From Palaemon carinicauda (Eukaryota; Arthropoda; Malacostraca; Decapoda; Palaemonidae): a stretch of 64,000 nt of DNA. Under the pieces are notes generated by a model. It was given only the letters and a program-made list of their open reading frames with translations. It had not been told where the DNA came from and did not search any database. Below, piece after piece: positions 35,462-48,900 of the stretch. The position numbers were made by a program, and so were the translations under genes. Location of the stretch: assembly GCF_036898095.1 (NCBI RefSeq), contig NC_090735.1:5061234-5125233 (forward strand). The letters are read 5' to 3'. The first letter of the stretch is position 1; each line of letters starts with the position of its first letter.

Positions 35462-36970
35462 TGTAAACGTTTTAGAGGCTGTCTGACTTAAGATCTGACA
35501 GCGATTTTAGCCTTCTTGGAGCATTGTAAACGTTATAGAGGCTGTCTCATCAAAGATCTGTCAGGTATTTTAGCCTTCTTGAAGCTTTTTAAACGTTATA
35601 GAGGCTGTCTGACTAAAGATCTGATAGCGATTTTAGCCTTCTTGGAGCATTGTAAACGTTATAAGAGGCTGTCTCATCAAAGATCTGTCAGGTATTTTAG
35701 CCTTCTTGGAGCATTATAAACATTATAGAGGCTGTCTCATCAAAGATCTGTAAGTGATTTTAGCCTTCTTGGAGCGTTGTAAACGTTATAGAGGCTGTCT
35801 CAGCAAAGATCTGTCAGGTATTTTAGCCTTCTTGGAGCGTTGTAAACGTTATAGAGGCTGTCTCAGCATAGATCTCTCAGTGATTTTAGCCTTCTTGGAG
35901 CGTTATAAACGTTATAGAGGCTGTCTCAGCAAAGATCTGTCAGGTACTTTAGCCTTCTTGGATCATGATAAACGTTATAGAGGCTGTCTCAGCAAAGATC
36001 TGTCAGGTATTTTAGCCTTCTTGGAGCATTATAAACGTTATAGAGGCTGTCTCAGCAAAGATCTGTCAGTGATTTTAGCCTTCTTGGAGCGTTGTAAACG
36101 TTATAGATGCCGTCTCAGCAAAGATCTGTCAGGTATTTTAGCCTTCTTGGAGCGTTGTGAACGTTATAGAGGCTGTCTCATCAAAGATCTGTCAGTGATT
36201 TTAGCCTTCTTGGAGCGTTATAAACGTTATAGAGGCTGTCTCAGCAAAGATCTGTCAGTGATTTTAGCCTTCTTGGGGTGTTGTAAACGTTATAGAGGCT
36301 GTCTCAGCAAAGATCTGTCAGTGATTTTAGCCTTCTTAGAGCGTTGTGAACGTTATAGAAGCTGTCTCAGCAAAGACCTGTCAGTAATTTTAGCCTTCTT
36401 GGAGTATTGTAAACGTTATAGAGGCTGTCTCAGCAAAGATCTGTCAGTGATTTTAGCTTTCTTCGACCGTTGTAAACGTTATAGAGGCTGTCTCATCAAA
36501 GATCTGTCCTGTCAGTGATTTTAGCCTTTTTGAAGTGTTGTAAACGTTATAGAGGCTGTCTCAGCAAAGATCTGTCAGGTATTTTAGCCTTCTTGGAGCG
36601 TTGTAAACGTTATAGAGGCTGTCTGACTAAAGATCTGACAGCGATTTTAGCCTTATTGGAGTGTTGTAAACGTTATAGAGGCTGTCTGACTAAAGATCTG
36701 ACTGCGATTTTAGCCTTCTTGGAGCGTTGTAAACGTTATAAGAGGCTGTCTCAGCAAAGATCTGTCAGTGATTTTAGCCTTCTTGGAGCGTTGTAAACGT
36801 TATAGAGGCTGTCTCAGCAAAGATCTGTCAGTGATTTTAGCCTTCTTGGAGCGTTGTAAACGTTATAGAGGCTGTCTCATCAAAGATCTGTCAGTGATTT
36901 TAGCCTTCTTGGAGCGTTGTAAACGTTATAGAGGCTGTCTCAGCAAAGATCTGTCAGTGATTTTAGCTTT

Positions 36971-39900
36971 CTTGGACGTTGTAAACGTTATAGAGGCTGT
37001 CTCATCAAAGATCTGTCAGTGATTTTAGCCTTTTTGGAAGCGTTGTAAACGTTATAGAGGCTGTCTCAGCAAAGATCTGTCAGGTATTTTAGCCTTCTTG
37101 GAGCGTTGTAAACGTTATAGAGGCTGTCTCAGCAAAGATCTGTCAGTGATTTTAGCTTTCTTGGACCGTTGTAAACGTTATAGAGGCTGTCTCATCAAAG
37201 ATCTGTCAGTGATTTTAGCCTTCTTGGAGCGTTGTAAACGTTATAGAGGCTGTCTCAGCAAAGATCTGTCAGTGATTTTAGCTTTCTTGGACCGTTGTAA
37301 ACGTTATAGAGGCTGTCTCATCAAAGATCTGTCCTGTCAGTGATTTTAGCCTTCTTTGAAGCGTTGTAAACGTTATAGAGGCTGTCTCAGCAAAGATCTG
37401 TCAGGATTTTAGCCTTCTTGGAGCGTTGTAAACGTTATAGAGGCTGTCTCAGCAAAGATCTGTCAGTGATTTTAGCTTTCTTGGACGTTGTAAACGTTAT
37501 AGAGGCTGTCTCATCAAAGATCTGTCAGTGATTTTAGCCTTCTTGGAGCGTTGTAAACGTTATAGAGGCTGTCTCATCAAAGATCTGTCAGTGATTTTAG
37601 CCTTTCTTGGACCGTTGTAAACGTTATAGAGGCTGTCTCATCAAAGATCTGTCCTGTCAGTGATTTTAGCCTTTTGGAGCGTTGTAAACGTTATAGAGGC
37701 TGTCTCAGCAAAGATCTGTCAGGTATTTTAGCCTTCTTGGAGCGTTGTAAACGTTATAGAGGCTGTCTCAGCAAAGATCTGTCAGTGATTTTAGCCTTTC
37801 TTGGACGTTGTAAACGTTATAGAGGCTGTCTCATCAAAGATCTGTCCTGTCAGTGATTTTAGCCTTTTTGGAAGCGTTGTAAACGTTATAGAGGCTGTCT
37901 CAGCAAAGATCTGTCAGGTATTTTAGCCTTCTTGGAGCGTTGTAAACGTTATAGAGGCTGTCTGCAAAGATCTGTCAGCGATTTTAGCCTTCTTGGAGCG
38001 TTGTAAACGTTATAGAGGCTGTCTGATTAAAGATCTGTCAGTGATTTTAGCCTTCTTGGAGCGTTGTAAACGTTATAGAGGCCATCTCAGCAAAGATCTG
38101 TCAGTGATTTTAGCCTTCTTGAGCGTTGTAAACGTTATAGAGGCTGTCTCAGCAAAGATCTGTCAGTGATTTTAGCCTTCTTGGAGCGTTGTAAACGTTA
38201 TAGAGGCTGTCTCATCAAAGATCTGTCAGTGATTTTAGCCTTCTTTGAGCGTTGTAAACGTTATAGAGGCTGTCTCATCAAAGATCTGTCAGTGATTTTA
38301 GCCTTCTTGGAGCGTTGTAAACGTTATAGAGGCTGTCTCAGCAAAGATCTGTCAGGATTTTAGCCTTCTTGGAGCGTTGTAAACGTTATAGAAGCTGTCT
38401 GACAAAGATCTGTCAGTGATTTTAGCCTTCTTGGAGCGTTGTAAACGTTATAGAGGCTGTCTCAGCAAATATCTGTAGTGATTTTAGCCTTCTTGGAGCG
38501 TTGTAAACGTTATAGAGGCTGTCTCAGCAAAGATCTGTCAGTGATTTTAGCCTTCTTGGAGCGTTGTAAACGTTATAGAGGCTGTCTCATCAAAGATCTG
38601 CAGTGATTTTAGCCTTCTTGGAGCATTATAAACGTTATAGAGGCTGTCTCAGCAAAGATCTGTCAGTGATTTTAGCCTTCTTGGAGCGTTGTAAACGTTA
38701 TAGAGGATGTCTCATCAAAGATCTGTCAGTGATTTTAGCCTTCTTGAAGCGTTGTAAACGTTATAGAGGCTGTCTCAGCAAAGATCTGTCAGTGATTTTA
38801 GCCTTCTTGGAGCGTTATAAACGTTATAGAGGCTGTCTGACAAAGATCTGAGTGATTTTAGCCTTCTTGGAGCGTTGTAAACGTTATAGAGGCTGTCTCA
38901 TCAAAGATCTGTCAGGATTTTAGCCTTCTTGGAGCGTTGTAAACGTTATAGAGGCTGTCTCAGCAAAGATCTGTCAGGTATTTTAGCCTTCTTGGAAGCT
39001 TGTAAACGTTATAGAGGCTGTCTCATCAAAGATCTGTCAGTGATTTTAGCCTTCTTGGAGCGTTGTAAACGTTATAGAGGCTGTCTCATCAAAGATCTGT
39101 CAGTGATTTTAGCCTTCTTGGAGCGTTGTAAACGTTATAGAGGCTGTCTCATCAAAGATCTGTCAGTGATTTTAGCCTTCTTGGAGCGTTGTAAACGTTA
39201 TAGAGGCTGTCTCATCAAAGATCTGTCAGGATTTTAGCCTTCTTGGAGCATTGTAAACGTTATAGAGGCTGTCTCACAAAGATCTGTCAGTGATTTTAGC
39301 CTTCTTGGAGCGTTGTAAACGTTATAGAGGCTGTCTCATCAAAGATCTGTCAGTGATTTTAGCCTTCTTGGAGCGTTGTAAACGTTATAGAGGCTGTCTC
39401 ATCAAAGATCTGTCAGTGATTTTAGCCTTCTTGGAGCGTTGTAAACGTTATAGAGGCTGTCTCATCAAAGATCTGTCAGGTATTTTAGCCTTCTTGGAGC
39501 ATTGTAAACGTTATAGAGGCTGTCTGACTAAAGATCTGACAGTGATTTTAGCCTTCTTGGAGCGTTGTAAACGTTATAGAGGCTGTCTCATCAAAGATCT
39601 GTCAGTGATTTTAGCCTTCTTGGAGCGTTGTAAACGTTATAGAGGCTGTCTCATCAAAGATCTGTCAGTGATTTTAGCCTTCTTGGAGCGTTTAAACGTT
39701 ATAGAGGCTGTCTCAGCAAAGATCTGTCAGTGATTTTAGCCTTCTTGGAGCGTTGTAAACGTTATAGAGGCTGTCTCAGCAAAGATCTGTCAGTGATTTT
39801 AGCCTTCTTGGAGCGTTGTAAACGTTATAGAGGCTGTCTCAGCAAAGATCTGTCAGTGATTTTAGCCTTCTTGGAGCGTTGTAAACGTTATAGAGGCTGT

Positions 39901-42900
39901 CTCAGCAAAGATCTGTCAGTGATTTTAGCCTTCTTGGAGCGTTGTAAACGTTATAGAGGCTGTCTCAGCAAAGATCTGTCAGTGATTTTAGCCTTCTTGG
40001 AGCGTTGTAAACGTTATAGAGGCTGTCTCATCAAAGATCTGTCAGTGATTTTAGCCTTCTTGGAGCGTTGTAAACGTTATAGAGGCTGTCTCAGCAAAGA
40101 TCTGTCAGTGATTTTAGCCTTCTTGGAGCGTTGTAAACGTTATAGAGGCTGTCTCATCAAAGATCTGTCAGTGATTTTAGCCTTTTTGGAGCGTTGTAAA
40201 CGTTATAGAGGCTGTCTCAGCAAAGATCTGTCAGTGATTTTAGCCTTCTTGGAGCGTTGTAAACGTTATAGAGGCTGTCTCAGCAAAGATCTGTCAGTGA
40301 TTTTAGCCTTCTTGGAGCGTTGTAAACGTTATAGAGGCTGTCTCACAAAGATCTGACTGCGATTTTAGCCTTCTTGGAGCGTTGTAAACGTTATAGAGGC
40401 CGTCTCAGCAAAGATCTGTCAGTGATTTTAGCCTTCTTGGAGCGTTGTAAACGTTATAGAGGCTGTCTCAGCAAAGATCTGTCAGTGATTTTAGCCTTCT
40501 TGGAGCGTTGTAAACGTTATAGAGGCTGTCTCATCAAAGATCTGTCAGTGATTTTAGCCTTCTTGGAGCGTTGTAAACGTTATAGAGGCTGTCTCATCAA
40601 AGATCTGTCAGTGATTTTAGCCTTCTTGGAGCGTTGTAAACGTTATAGAGGCTGTCTCAGCAAAGATCTGTCAGTGATTTTAGCCTTCTTGGAGCGTTGT
40701 AAACGTTATAGAGGCTGTCTCAGCAAAGATCTGTCAGTGATTTTAGCCTTCTTGGAGCGTTGTAAACGTTATAGAGGCTGTCTCATCAAAGATCTGTCAG
40801 TGATTTTAGCCTTCTTGGAGCGTTGTAAACGTTATAGAGGCTGTCTCATCAAAGATCTGTCAGTGATTTTAGCCTTCTTGGAGCGTTGTAAACGTTATAG
40901 AGGCTGTCTGACTAAAGATCTGTCAGTGATTTTAGCCTTCTTGGAGCGTTGTAAACGTTATAGAGGCTGTCTCAGCAAAGATCTGTCAGTGATTTTAGCC
41001 TTCTTGGAGCGTTGTAAACGTTATAGAGGCTGTCTCAGCAAAGATCTGTCAGTGATTTTAGCCTTCTTGGAGCGTTGTAAACGTTATAGAGGCTGTCTCA
41101 GCAAAGATCTGTCAGTGATTTTAGCCTTCTTGGAGCGTTGTAAACGTTATAGAGGCTGTCTCAGCAAAGATCTGTCAGTGATTTTAGCCTTCTTGGAGCG
41201 TTGTAAACGTTATAGAGGCTGTCTCACAAAGATCTGTCAGTGATTTTAGCCTTCTTGGAGCGTTGTAAACGTTATAGAGGCTGTTCTGATCAAAGATCTG
41301 ACTGCGATTTTAGCCTTCTTGGAGCGTTGTAAACGTTATAGAGGCTGTCTCAGCAAAGATCTGTTAGGTATTTTAGCCTTCTTGGAGCGTTTAAACGTTA
41401 TAGAGGCTGTCTCAGCAAAGATCTGTCAGTGATTTTAGCCTTCTTGGAGCGTTGTAAACGTTATAGAGGCTGTCTCAGCAAAGATCTGTCAGTGATTTTA
41501 GCCTTCTTGGAGCGTTGTAAACGTTATAGAGGCTGTCTCATCAAAGATCTGTCAGTGATTTTAGCCTTCTTGGAGCGTTGTAAACGTTATAGAGGCTGTC
41601 TCAGCAAAGATCTGTCAGTTATTTTAGCCTTCTTGGAGCGTTGTAAACGTTATAGAGGCTGTCTCAGCAAAGATCTGTCAGTGATTTTAGCCTTCTTGGA
41701 GCGTTGTAAACGTTATAGAGGCTGTCTGCAAAAGATCTGTCAGTGATTTTAGCCTTCTTGGAGCGTTGTAAACGTTATAGAGGCTGTCTCAGCAAAGATC
41801 TGTCAGTGATTTTAGCCTTCTTGGAGCGTTGTAAACGTTATAGAGGCTGTCTCAGCAAAGATCTGTCAGTGATTTTAGCCTTCTTGGAGCGTTGTAAACG
41901 TTATAGAGGCTGTCTCATCAAAGATCTGTCAGTGATTTTAGCCTTCTTTGGAGCGTTGTAAACGTTATAGAGGCTGTCTCATCAAAGATCTGTCAGTGAT
42001 TTTAGCCTTCTTGGAGCGTTGTAAACGTTATAGAGGCTGTCTCATCAAAGATCTGTCAGTGATTTTAGCCTTCTTGGAGCGTTGTAAACGTTATAGAGGC
42101 TGTCTCATCAAAGATCTGTCAGTGATTTTAGCCTTCTTGGAGCGTTGTAAACGTTATAGAGGCTGTCTCACAAAGATCTGTCAGTGATTTTAGCCTTCTT
42201 GGAGCGTTGTAAACGTTATAGAGGCTGTCTCATCAAAGATCTGTCAGTGATTTTAGCCTTCTTGGAGCGTTGTAAACGTTATAGAGGCTGTCTCATCAAA
42301 GATCTGTCAGTGATTTTAGCCTTCTTGGAGCGTTGTAAACGTTATAGAGGCTGTCTCATCAAAGATCTGTCAGTGATTTTAGCCTTCTTGGAGCGTTGTA
42401 AACGTTATAGAGGCTGTCTCATCAAAGATCTGTCAGTGATTTTAGCCTTCTTGGAGCGTTGTAAACGTTATAGAGGCTGTCTCATCAAAGATCTGTCAGT
42501 GATTTTAGCCTTCTTGGAGCGTTGTAAACGTTATAGAGGCTGTCTCACAAAGATCTGTCAGGATTTTAGCCTTCTTGGAGCGTTGTAAACGTTATAGAGG
42601 CTGTCTCATCAAAGATCTGTCAGTGATTTTAGCCTTCTTGGAGCGTTGTAAACGTTATAGAGGCTGTCTCATCAAAGATCTGTCAGTGATTTTAGCCTTC
42701 TTGGAGCGTTGTAAACGTTATAGAGGCTGTCTCATCAAAGATCTGTCAGTGATTTTAGCCTTCTTGGAGCGTTGTAAACGTTATAGAGGCTGTCTCACAA
42801 AGATCTGTCAGTGATTTTAGCCTTCTTGGAGCGTTGTAAACGTTATAGAGGCTGTCTCAGCAAAGATCTGTCAGGTATTTTAGCCTTCTTGGAGCGTTTA

Positions 42901-45900
42901 AACGTTATAGAGGCTGTCTGACAAAGATCTGTCAGGATTTTAGCCTTCTTGGAGCGTTGTAAACGTTATAGAGGCTGTCTCATCAAAGATCTGTCAGTGA
43001 TTTTAGCCTTCTTGGAGCGTTGTAAACGTTATAGAGGCTGTCTCATCAAAGATCTGTCAGTGATTTTAGCCTTCTTGGAGCGTTGTAAACGTTATAGAGG
43101 CTGTCTCATCAAAGATCTGTCAGTGATTTTAGCCTTCTTGGAGCGTTGTAAACGTTATAGAGGCTGTCTCATCAAAGATCTGTCAGTGATTTTAGCCTTC
43201 TTGGAGCGTTGTAAACGTTATAGAGGCTGTCTCATCAAAGATCTGTCAGTGATTTTAGCCTTCTTGGAGCGTTGTAAACGTTATAGAGGCTGTCTCATCA
43301 AAGATCTGTCAGTGATTTTAGCCTTCTTGGAGCGTTGTAAACGTTATAGAGGCTGTCTCATCAAAGATCTGTCAGTGATTTTAGCCTTCTTGGAGCGTTG
43401 TAAACGTTATAGAGGCTGTCTCAGCAAAGATCTGTCAGTGATTTTAGCCTTCTTGGAGCGTTGTAAACGTTATAGAGGCTGTCTCAGCAAAGATCTGTCA
43501 GTGATTTTAGCCTTCTTGGAGCGTTGTAAACGTTATAGAGGCTGTCTCAGCAAAGATCTGTCAGTGATTTTAGCCTTCTTGGAGCGTTGTAAACGTTATA
43601 GAGGCTGTCTCATCAAAGATCTGTCAGTGATTTTAGCCTTCTTGGAGCGTTGTAAACGTTATAGAGGCTGTCTCATCAAAGATCTGTCAGTGATTTTAGC
43701 CTTTCTTGGAGCGTTGTAAACGTTATAGAGGCTGTCTCAGCAAAGATCTGTCAGTGATTTTAGCCTTCTTGGAGCGTTGTAAACGTTATAGAGGCTGTCT
43801 CATCAAAGATCTGTCAGTGATTTTAGCCTTCTTGGAGCGTTGTAAACGTTATAGAGGCTGTCTCATCAAAGATCTGTCAGTGATTTTAGCCTTCTTGGAG
43901 CGTTGTAAACGTTATAGAGGCTGTCTCATCAAAGATCTGTCAGTGATTTTAGCCTTCTTGGAGCGTTGTAAACGTTATAGAGGCTGTCTCAGCAAAGATC
44001 TGTCAGTGATTTTAGCCTTCTTGGAGCGTTGTAAACGTTATAGAGGCTGTCTCAGCAAAGATCTGTCAGTGATTTTAGCCTTTTTGGAGCGTTGTAAACG
44101 TTATAGAGGCTGTCTCACAAAGATCTGTCAGTGATTTTAGCCTTCTTGGAGCGTTGTAAACGTTATAGAGGCTGTCTCATCAAAGATCTGTCAGTGATTT
44201 TAGCCTTCTTGGAGCGTTGTAAACGTTATAGAGGCTGTCTCATCAAAGATCTGTCAGTGATTTTAGCCTTCTTGGAGCGTTGTAAACGTTATAGAGGCTG
44301 TCTCATCAAAGATCTGTCAGTGATTTTAGCCTTCTTGGAGCGTTGTAAACGTTATAGAGGCTGTCTGATCAAAGATCTGTCAGGATTTTAGCCTTCTTGG
44401 AGCGTTGTAAACGTTATAGAGGCTGTCTGACAAAGATCTGTAGGATTTTAGCCTTCTTGGAGCGTTGTAAACGTTATAGAGGCTGTCTCATCAAAGATCT
44501 GTCAGTGATTTTAGCCTTCTTGGAGCGTTGTAAACGTTATAGAGGCTGTCTCATCAAAGATCTGTCAGTGATTTTAGCCTTCTTGGAGCGTTGTAAACGT
44601 ATAGAGGCTGTCTCATCAAAGATCTGTCAGTGATTTTAGCCTTCTTGGAGCGTTGTAAACGTTATAGAGGCTGTCTGACAAAGATCTGACAGCGATTTTA
44701 GCCTTCTTGGAGCGTTGTAAACGTTATAGAGGCTGTCTCATCAAAGATCTGTCAGTGATTTTAGCCTTCTTGGAGCTTGTAAACGTTATAGAGGCTGTCT
44801 CAAGCAAAGATCTGTCAGTGATTTTAGCCTTCTTGGAGCGTTGTAAACGTTATAGAGGCTGTCTCAGCAAAGATCTGTCAGTGATTTTAGCCTTCTTGGA
44901 GCGTTGTAAACGTTATAGAGGCTGTCTCATCAAAGATCTGTCCTGTCAGTGATTTTAGCCTTTTTGAGCGTTGTAAACGTTATAGAGGCTGTCTCATCAA
45001 AGATCTGTCAGGATTTTAGCCTTCTTGGAGCGTTTTAAACGTTATAGAGGCTGTCTGCAAAGATCTGTCAGGATTTTAGCCTTCTTGGAGCGTTGTAAAC
45101 GTTATAGAGGCTGTCTCATCAAAGATCTGTCAGTGATTTTAGCCTTCTTGGAGCGTTGTAAACGTTATAGAGGCTGTCTCATCAAAGATCTGTCAGTGAT
45201 TTTAGCCTTCTTGGAGCGTTGTAAACGTTATAGAGGCTGTCTGACAAAGATCTGTCAGGATTTTAGCCTTCTTGGAGCGTTTTAAACGTTATAGAGGCTG
45301 TCTCACAAAGATCTGTCAGGATTTTAGCCTTCTTGGAGCGTTGTAAACGTTATAGAGGCTGTCTGACAAAGATCTGATGCGATTTTAGCCTTCTTGGAGC
45401 GTTGTAAACGTTATAGAGGCTGTCTCATCAAAGATCTGTCAGTGATTTTAGCCTTCTTGGAGCGTTGTAAACGGTATAGAGGCTGTCTCATCAAAGATCT
45501 GTCAGTGATTTTAGCCTTCTTGGAGCGTTGTAAACGTTATAGAGGCTGTCTCATCAAAGATCTGTCAGGTATTTTAGCCTTCTTGGAGCATTGTAAACGT
45601 TATAGAGGCTGTCTGACTAAAGATCTGACAGCGATTTTAGCCTTCTTGGAGCGTTGTAAACGTTATAGAGGCTGTCTCATCAAAGATCTGTCAGTGATTT
45701 TAGCCTTCTTGGAGCGTTGTAAACGTTATAGAGGCTGTCTCATCAAAGATCTGTCAGTGATTTTAGCCTTCTTGGAGCGTTGTAAACGTTATAGAGGCTG
45801 TCTCATCAAAGATCTGTCAGTGATTTTAGCCTTCTTGGAGCGTTGTAAACGTTATAGAGGCTGTCTCATCAAAGATCTGTCAGTGATTTTAGCCTTCTTG

Positions 45901-48900
45901 GAGCGTTGTAAACGTTATAGAGGCTGTCTCAGCAAAGATCTGTCAGGATTTTAGCCTTCTTGGAGCGTTGTAAACGTTATAGAGGCTGTCTGCAAAGATC
46001 TGTCAGTGATTTTAGCCTTCTTGGAGCGTTGTAAACGTTATAGAGGCTGTCTCATCAAAGATCTGTCAGTGATTTTAGCCTTCTTGGAGCGTTGTAAACG
46101 TTATAGAGGCTGTCTCATCAAAGATCTGTCAGTGATTTTAGCCTTCTTGAGCGTTGTAAACGTTATAGAGGCTGTCTGACAAAGATCTGTCAGGATTTTA
46201 GCCTTCTTGGAGCGTTGTAAACGTTATAGAGGCTGTCTCATCAAAGATCTGATCAGTGATTTTAGCCTTCTTGGAGCGTTGTAAACGTTATAGAGGCTGT
46301 CTCATCAAAGATCTGTCAGTGATTTTAGCCTTCTTGGAGCGTTGTAAACGTTATAGAGGCTGTCTCATCAAAGATCTGTCAGTGATTTTAGCCTTCTTGG
46401 AGCGTTGTAAACGTTATAGAGGCTGTCTCATCAAAGATCTGTCGCAGTGATTTTAGCCTTCTTGGAGCGTTGTAAACGTTATAGAGGCTGTCTCAGCAAA
46501 GATCTGTCAGTGATTTTAGCCTTCTTGGAGCGTTGTAAACGTTATAGAGGCTGTCTCATCAAAGATCTGTCAGTGATTTTAGCCTTCTTGGAGCGTTGTA
46601 AACGTTATAGAGGCTGTCTCATCAAAGATCTGTCAGTGATTTTAGCCTTCTTGGAGCGTTGTAAACGTTATAGAGGCTGTCTCATCAAAGATCTGTCCTG
46701 TCAGTGATTTTAGCCTTTCTTGGAAGCGTTGTAAACGTTATAGAGGCTGTCTCAGCAAAGATCTGTCAGTGATTTTAGCCTTTCTTGGAGCGTTGTAAAC
46801 GTTATAGAGGCTGTCTCATCAAAGATCTGTCAGTGATTTTAGCCTTTTGAAGCGTTGTAAACGTTATAGAGGCTGTCTCATCAAAGATCTGTCAGTGATT
46901 TTAGCCTTCTTGGAGCGTTGTAAACGTTATAGAGGCTGTCTCATCAAAGATCTGTCAGTGATTTTAGCCTTCTTGGAGCGTTGTAAACGTTATAGAGGCT
47001 GTCTCAGCAAAGATCTGTCAGTGATTTTAGCCTTCTTGGAGCGTTGTAAACGTTATAGAGGCTGTCTCATCAAAGATCTGTCCTGTCAGTGATTTTAGCC
47101 TTTTTGGAGCGTTGTAAACGTTATAGAGGCTGTCTCAGCAAAGATCTGTCAGGATTTTAGCCTTCTTGGAGCGTTTAAACGTTATAGAGGCTGTCTGACA
47201 AAGATCTGTCAGGATTTTAGCCTTCTTGGAGCGTTGTAAACGTTATAGAGGCTGTCTCATCAAAGATCTGTCAGTGATTTTAGCCTTCTTGGAGCGTTGT
47301 AAACGTTATAGAGGCTGTCTCATCAAAGATCTGTCAGTGATTTTAGCCTTCTTGGAGCGTTGTAAACGTTATAGAGGCTGTCTGACTCAAAGATCTGACA
47401 GCATTTTAGCCTTCTTGGAGCGTTGTAAACGTTATAGAGGCTGTCTGACAAAGATCTGTCAGGTATTTTAGCCTTCTTGGAGCGTTGTAAACGTTATAGA
47501 GGCTGTCTGACAAAGATCTGTCAGCATTTTAGCCTTCTTGGAGCGTTGTAAACGTTATAGAGGCTGTCTCATCAAAGATCTGTCAGTGATTTTAGCCTTC
47601 TTGGAGCGTTGTAAACGTTATAGAGGCTGTCTCATCAAAGATCTGTCAGTGATTTTAGCCTTCTTGGAGCGTTGTAAACGTTATAGAGGCTGTCTCATCA
47701 AAGATCTGTCAGGATTTTAGCCTTCTTGGAGCGTTGTAAACGTTATAGAGGCTGTCTGATCAAAGATCTGTCAGTGATTTTAGCCTTCTTGGAGCGTTGT
47801 AAACGTTATAGAGGCTGTCTCATCAAAGATCTGTCAGTGATTTTAGCCTTCTTGGAGCGTTGTAAACGTTATAGAGGCTGTCTCACAAAGATCTGTCAGT
47901 GATTTTAGCCTTCTTGGAGCGTTGTAAACGTTATAGAGGCTGTCTCAGCAAAGATCTGTCAGTGATTTTAGCCTTCTTGGAGCGTTGTAAACGTTATAGA
48001 GGCTGTCTCATCAAAGATCTGTCAGTGATTTTAGCCTTCTTGGAGCGTTGTAAACGTTATAGAGGCTGTCTCATCAAAGATCTGTCAGGATTTTAGCCTT
48101 CTTGGAGCGTTGTAAACGTTATAGAGGCTGTCTGCAAAGATCTGTCAGTGATTTTAGCCTTCTTGGAGCGTTGTAAACGTTATAGAGGCTGTCTCATCAA
48201 AGATCTGTCAGTGATTTTAGCCTTCTTGGAGCGTTGTAAACGTTATAGAGGCTGTCTCATCAAAGATCTGTCAGTGATTTTAGCCTTCTTGGAGCGTTGT
48301 AAACGTTATAGAGGCTGTCTGCAAAGATCTGTCAGGATTTTAGCCTTCTTGGAGCGTTTTAAACGTTATAGAGGCTGTCTCACAAAGATCTGTCAGGATT
48401 TTAGCCTTCTTGGAGCGTTGTAAACGTTATAGAGGCTGTCTCACAAAGATCTGTCAGTGATTTTAGCCTTCTTGGAGCGTTGTAAACGTTATAGAGGCTG
48501 TCTCATCAAAGATCTGTCAGTGATTTTAGCCTTCTTGGAGCGTTGTAAACGTATAGAGGCTGTCTCATCAAAGATCTGTCAGTGATTTTAGCCTTCTTGG
48601 AGCGTTGTAAACGTTATAGAGGCTGTCTCAGCAAAGATCTGTCAGGTATTTTAGCCTTCTTGGAGCGTTGTAAACGTTATAGAGGCTGTCTGACAAAGAT
48701 CTGTCAGCGATTTTAGCCTTCTTGGAGCGTTGTAAACGTTATAGAGGCTGTCTCATCAAAGATCTGTCAGTGATTTTAGCCTTCTTGGAGCGTTGTAAAC
48801 GTTATAGAGGCTGTCTCACAAAGATCTGTCAGTGATTTTAGCCTTCTTGGAGCGTTGTAAACGTTATAGAGGCTGTCTCAGCAAAGATCTGTCAGTGATT

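Larger units (their letters stand above)
11427..36970 (+). repeat. Satellite domain B: higher-order repeat region
   Basis: Mixed monomer types (ctgactaaag, ctcatcaaag, ctcagcaaag) are arranged in multi-kilobase blocks that recur with near identity. Rare private variants act as markers. catgaagcgttgtaaacg starts at 15,695, 21,919, 25,541 and 31,132 (offsets 6,224, 3,622, 5,591). gatccgactacg starts at 16,121, 22,347, 25,969 and 31,560. ttggggtgttgtaaacg sits near 18,745, 27,575, 33,292 and 36,275 (offsets 8,830, 5,717, 2,983). Differences between offsets are often whole monomers, such as 63 or 126 bp. Frame breaks here are inherited, duplicated events rather than scattered indels. Confidence 0.88.
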
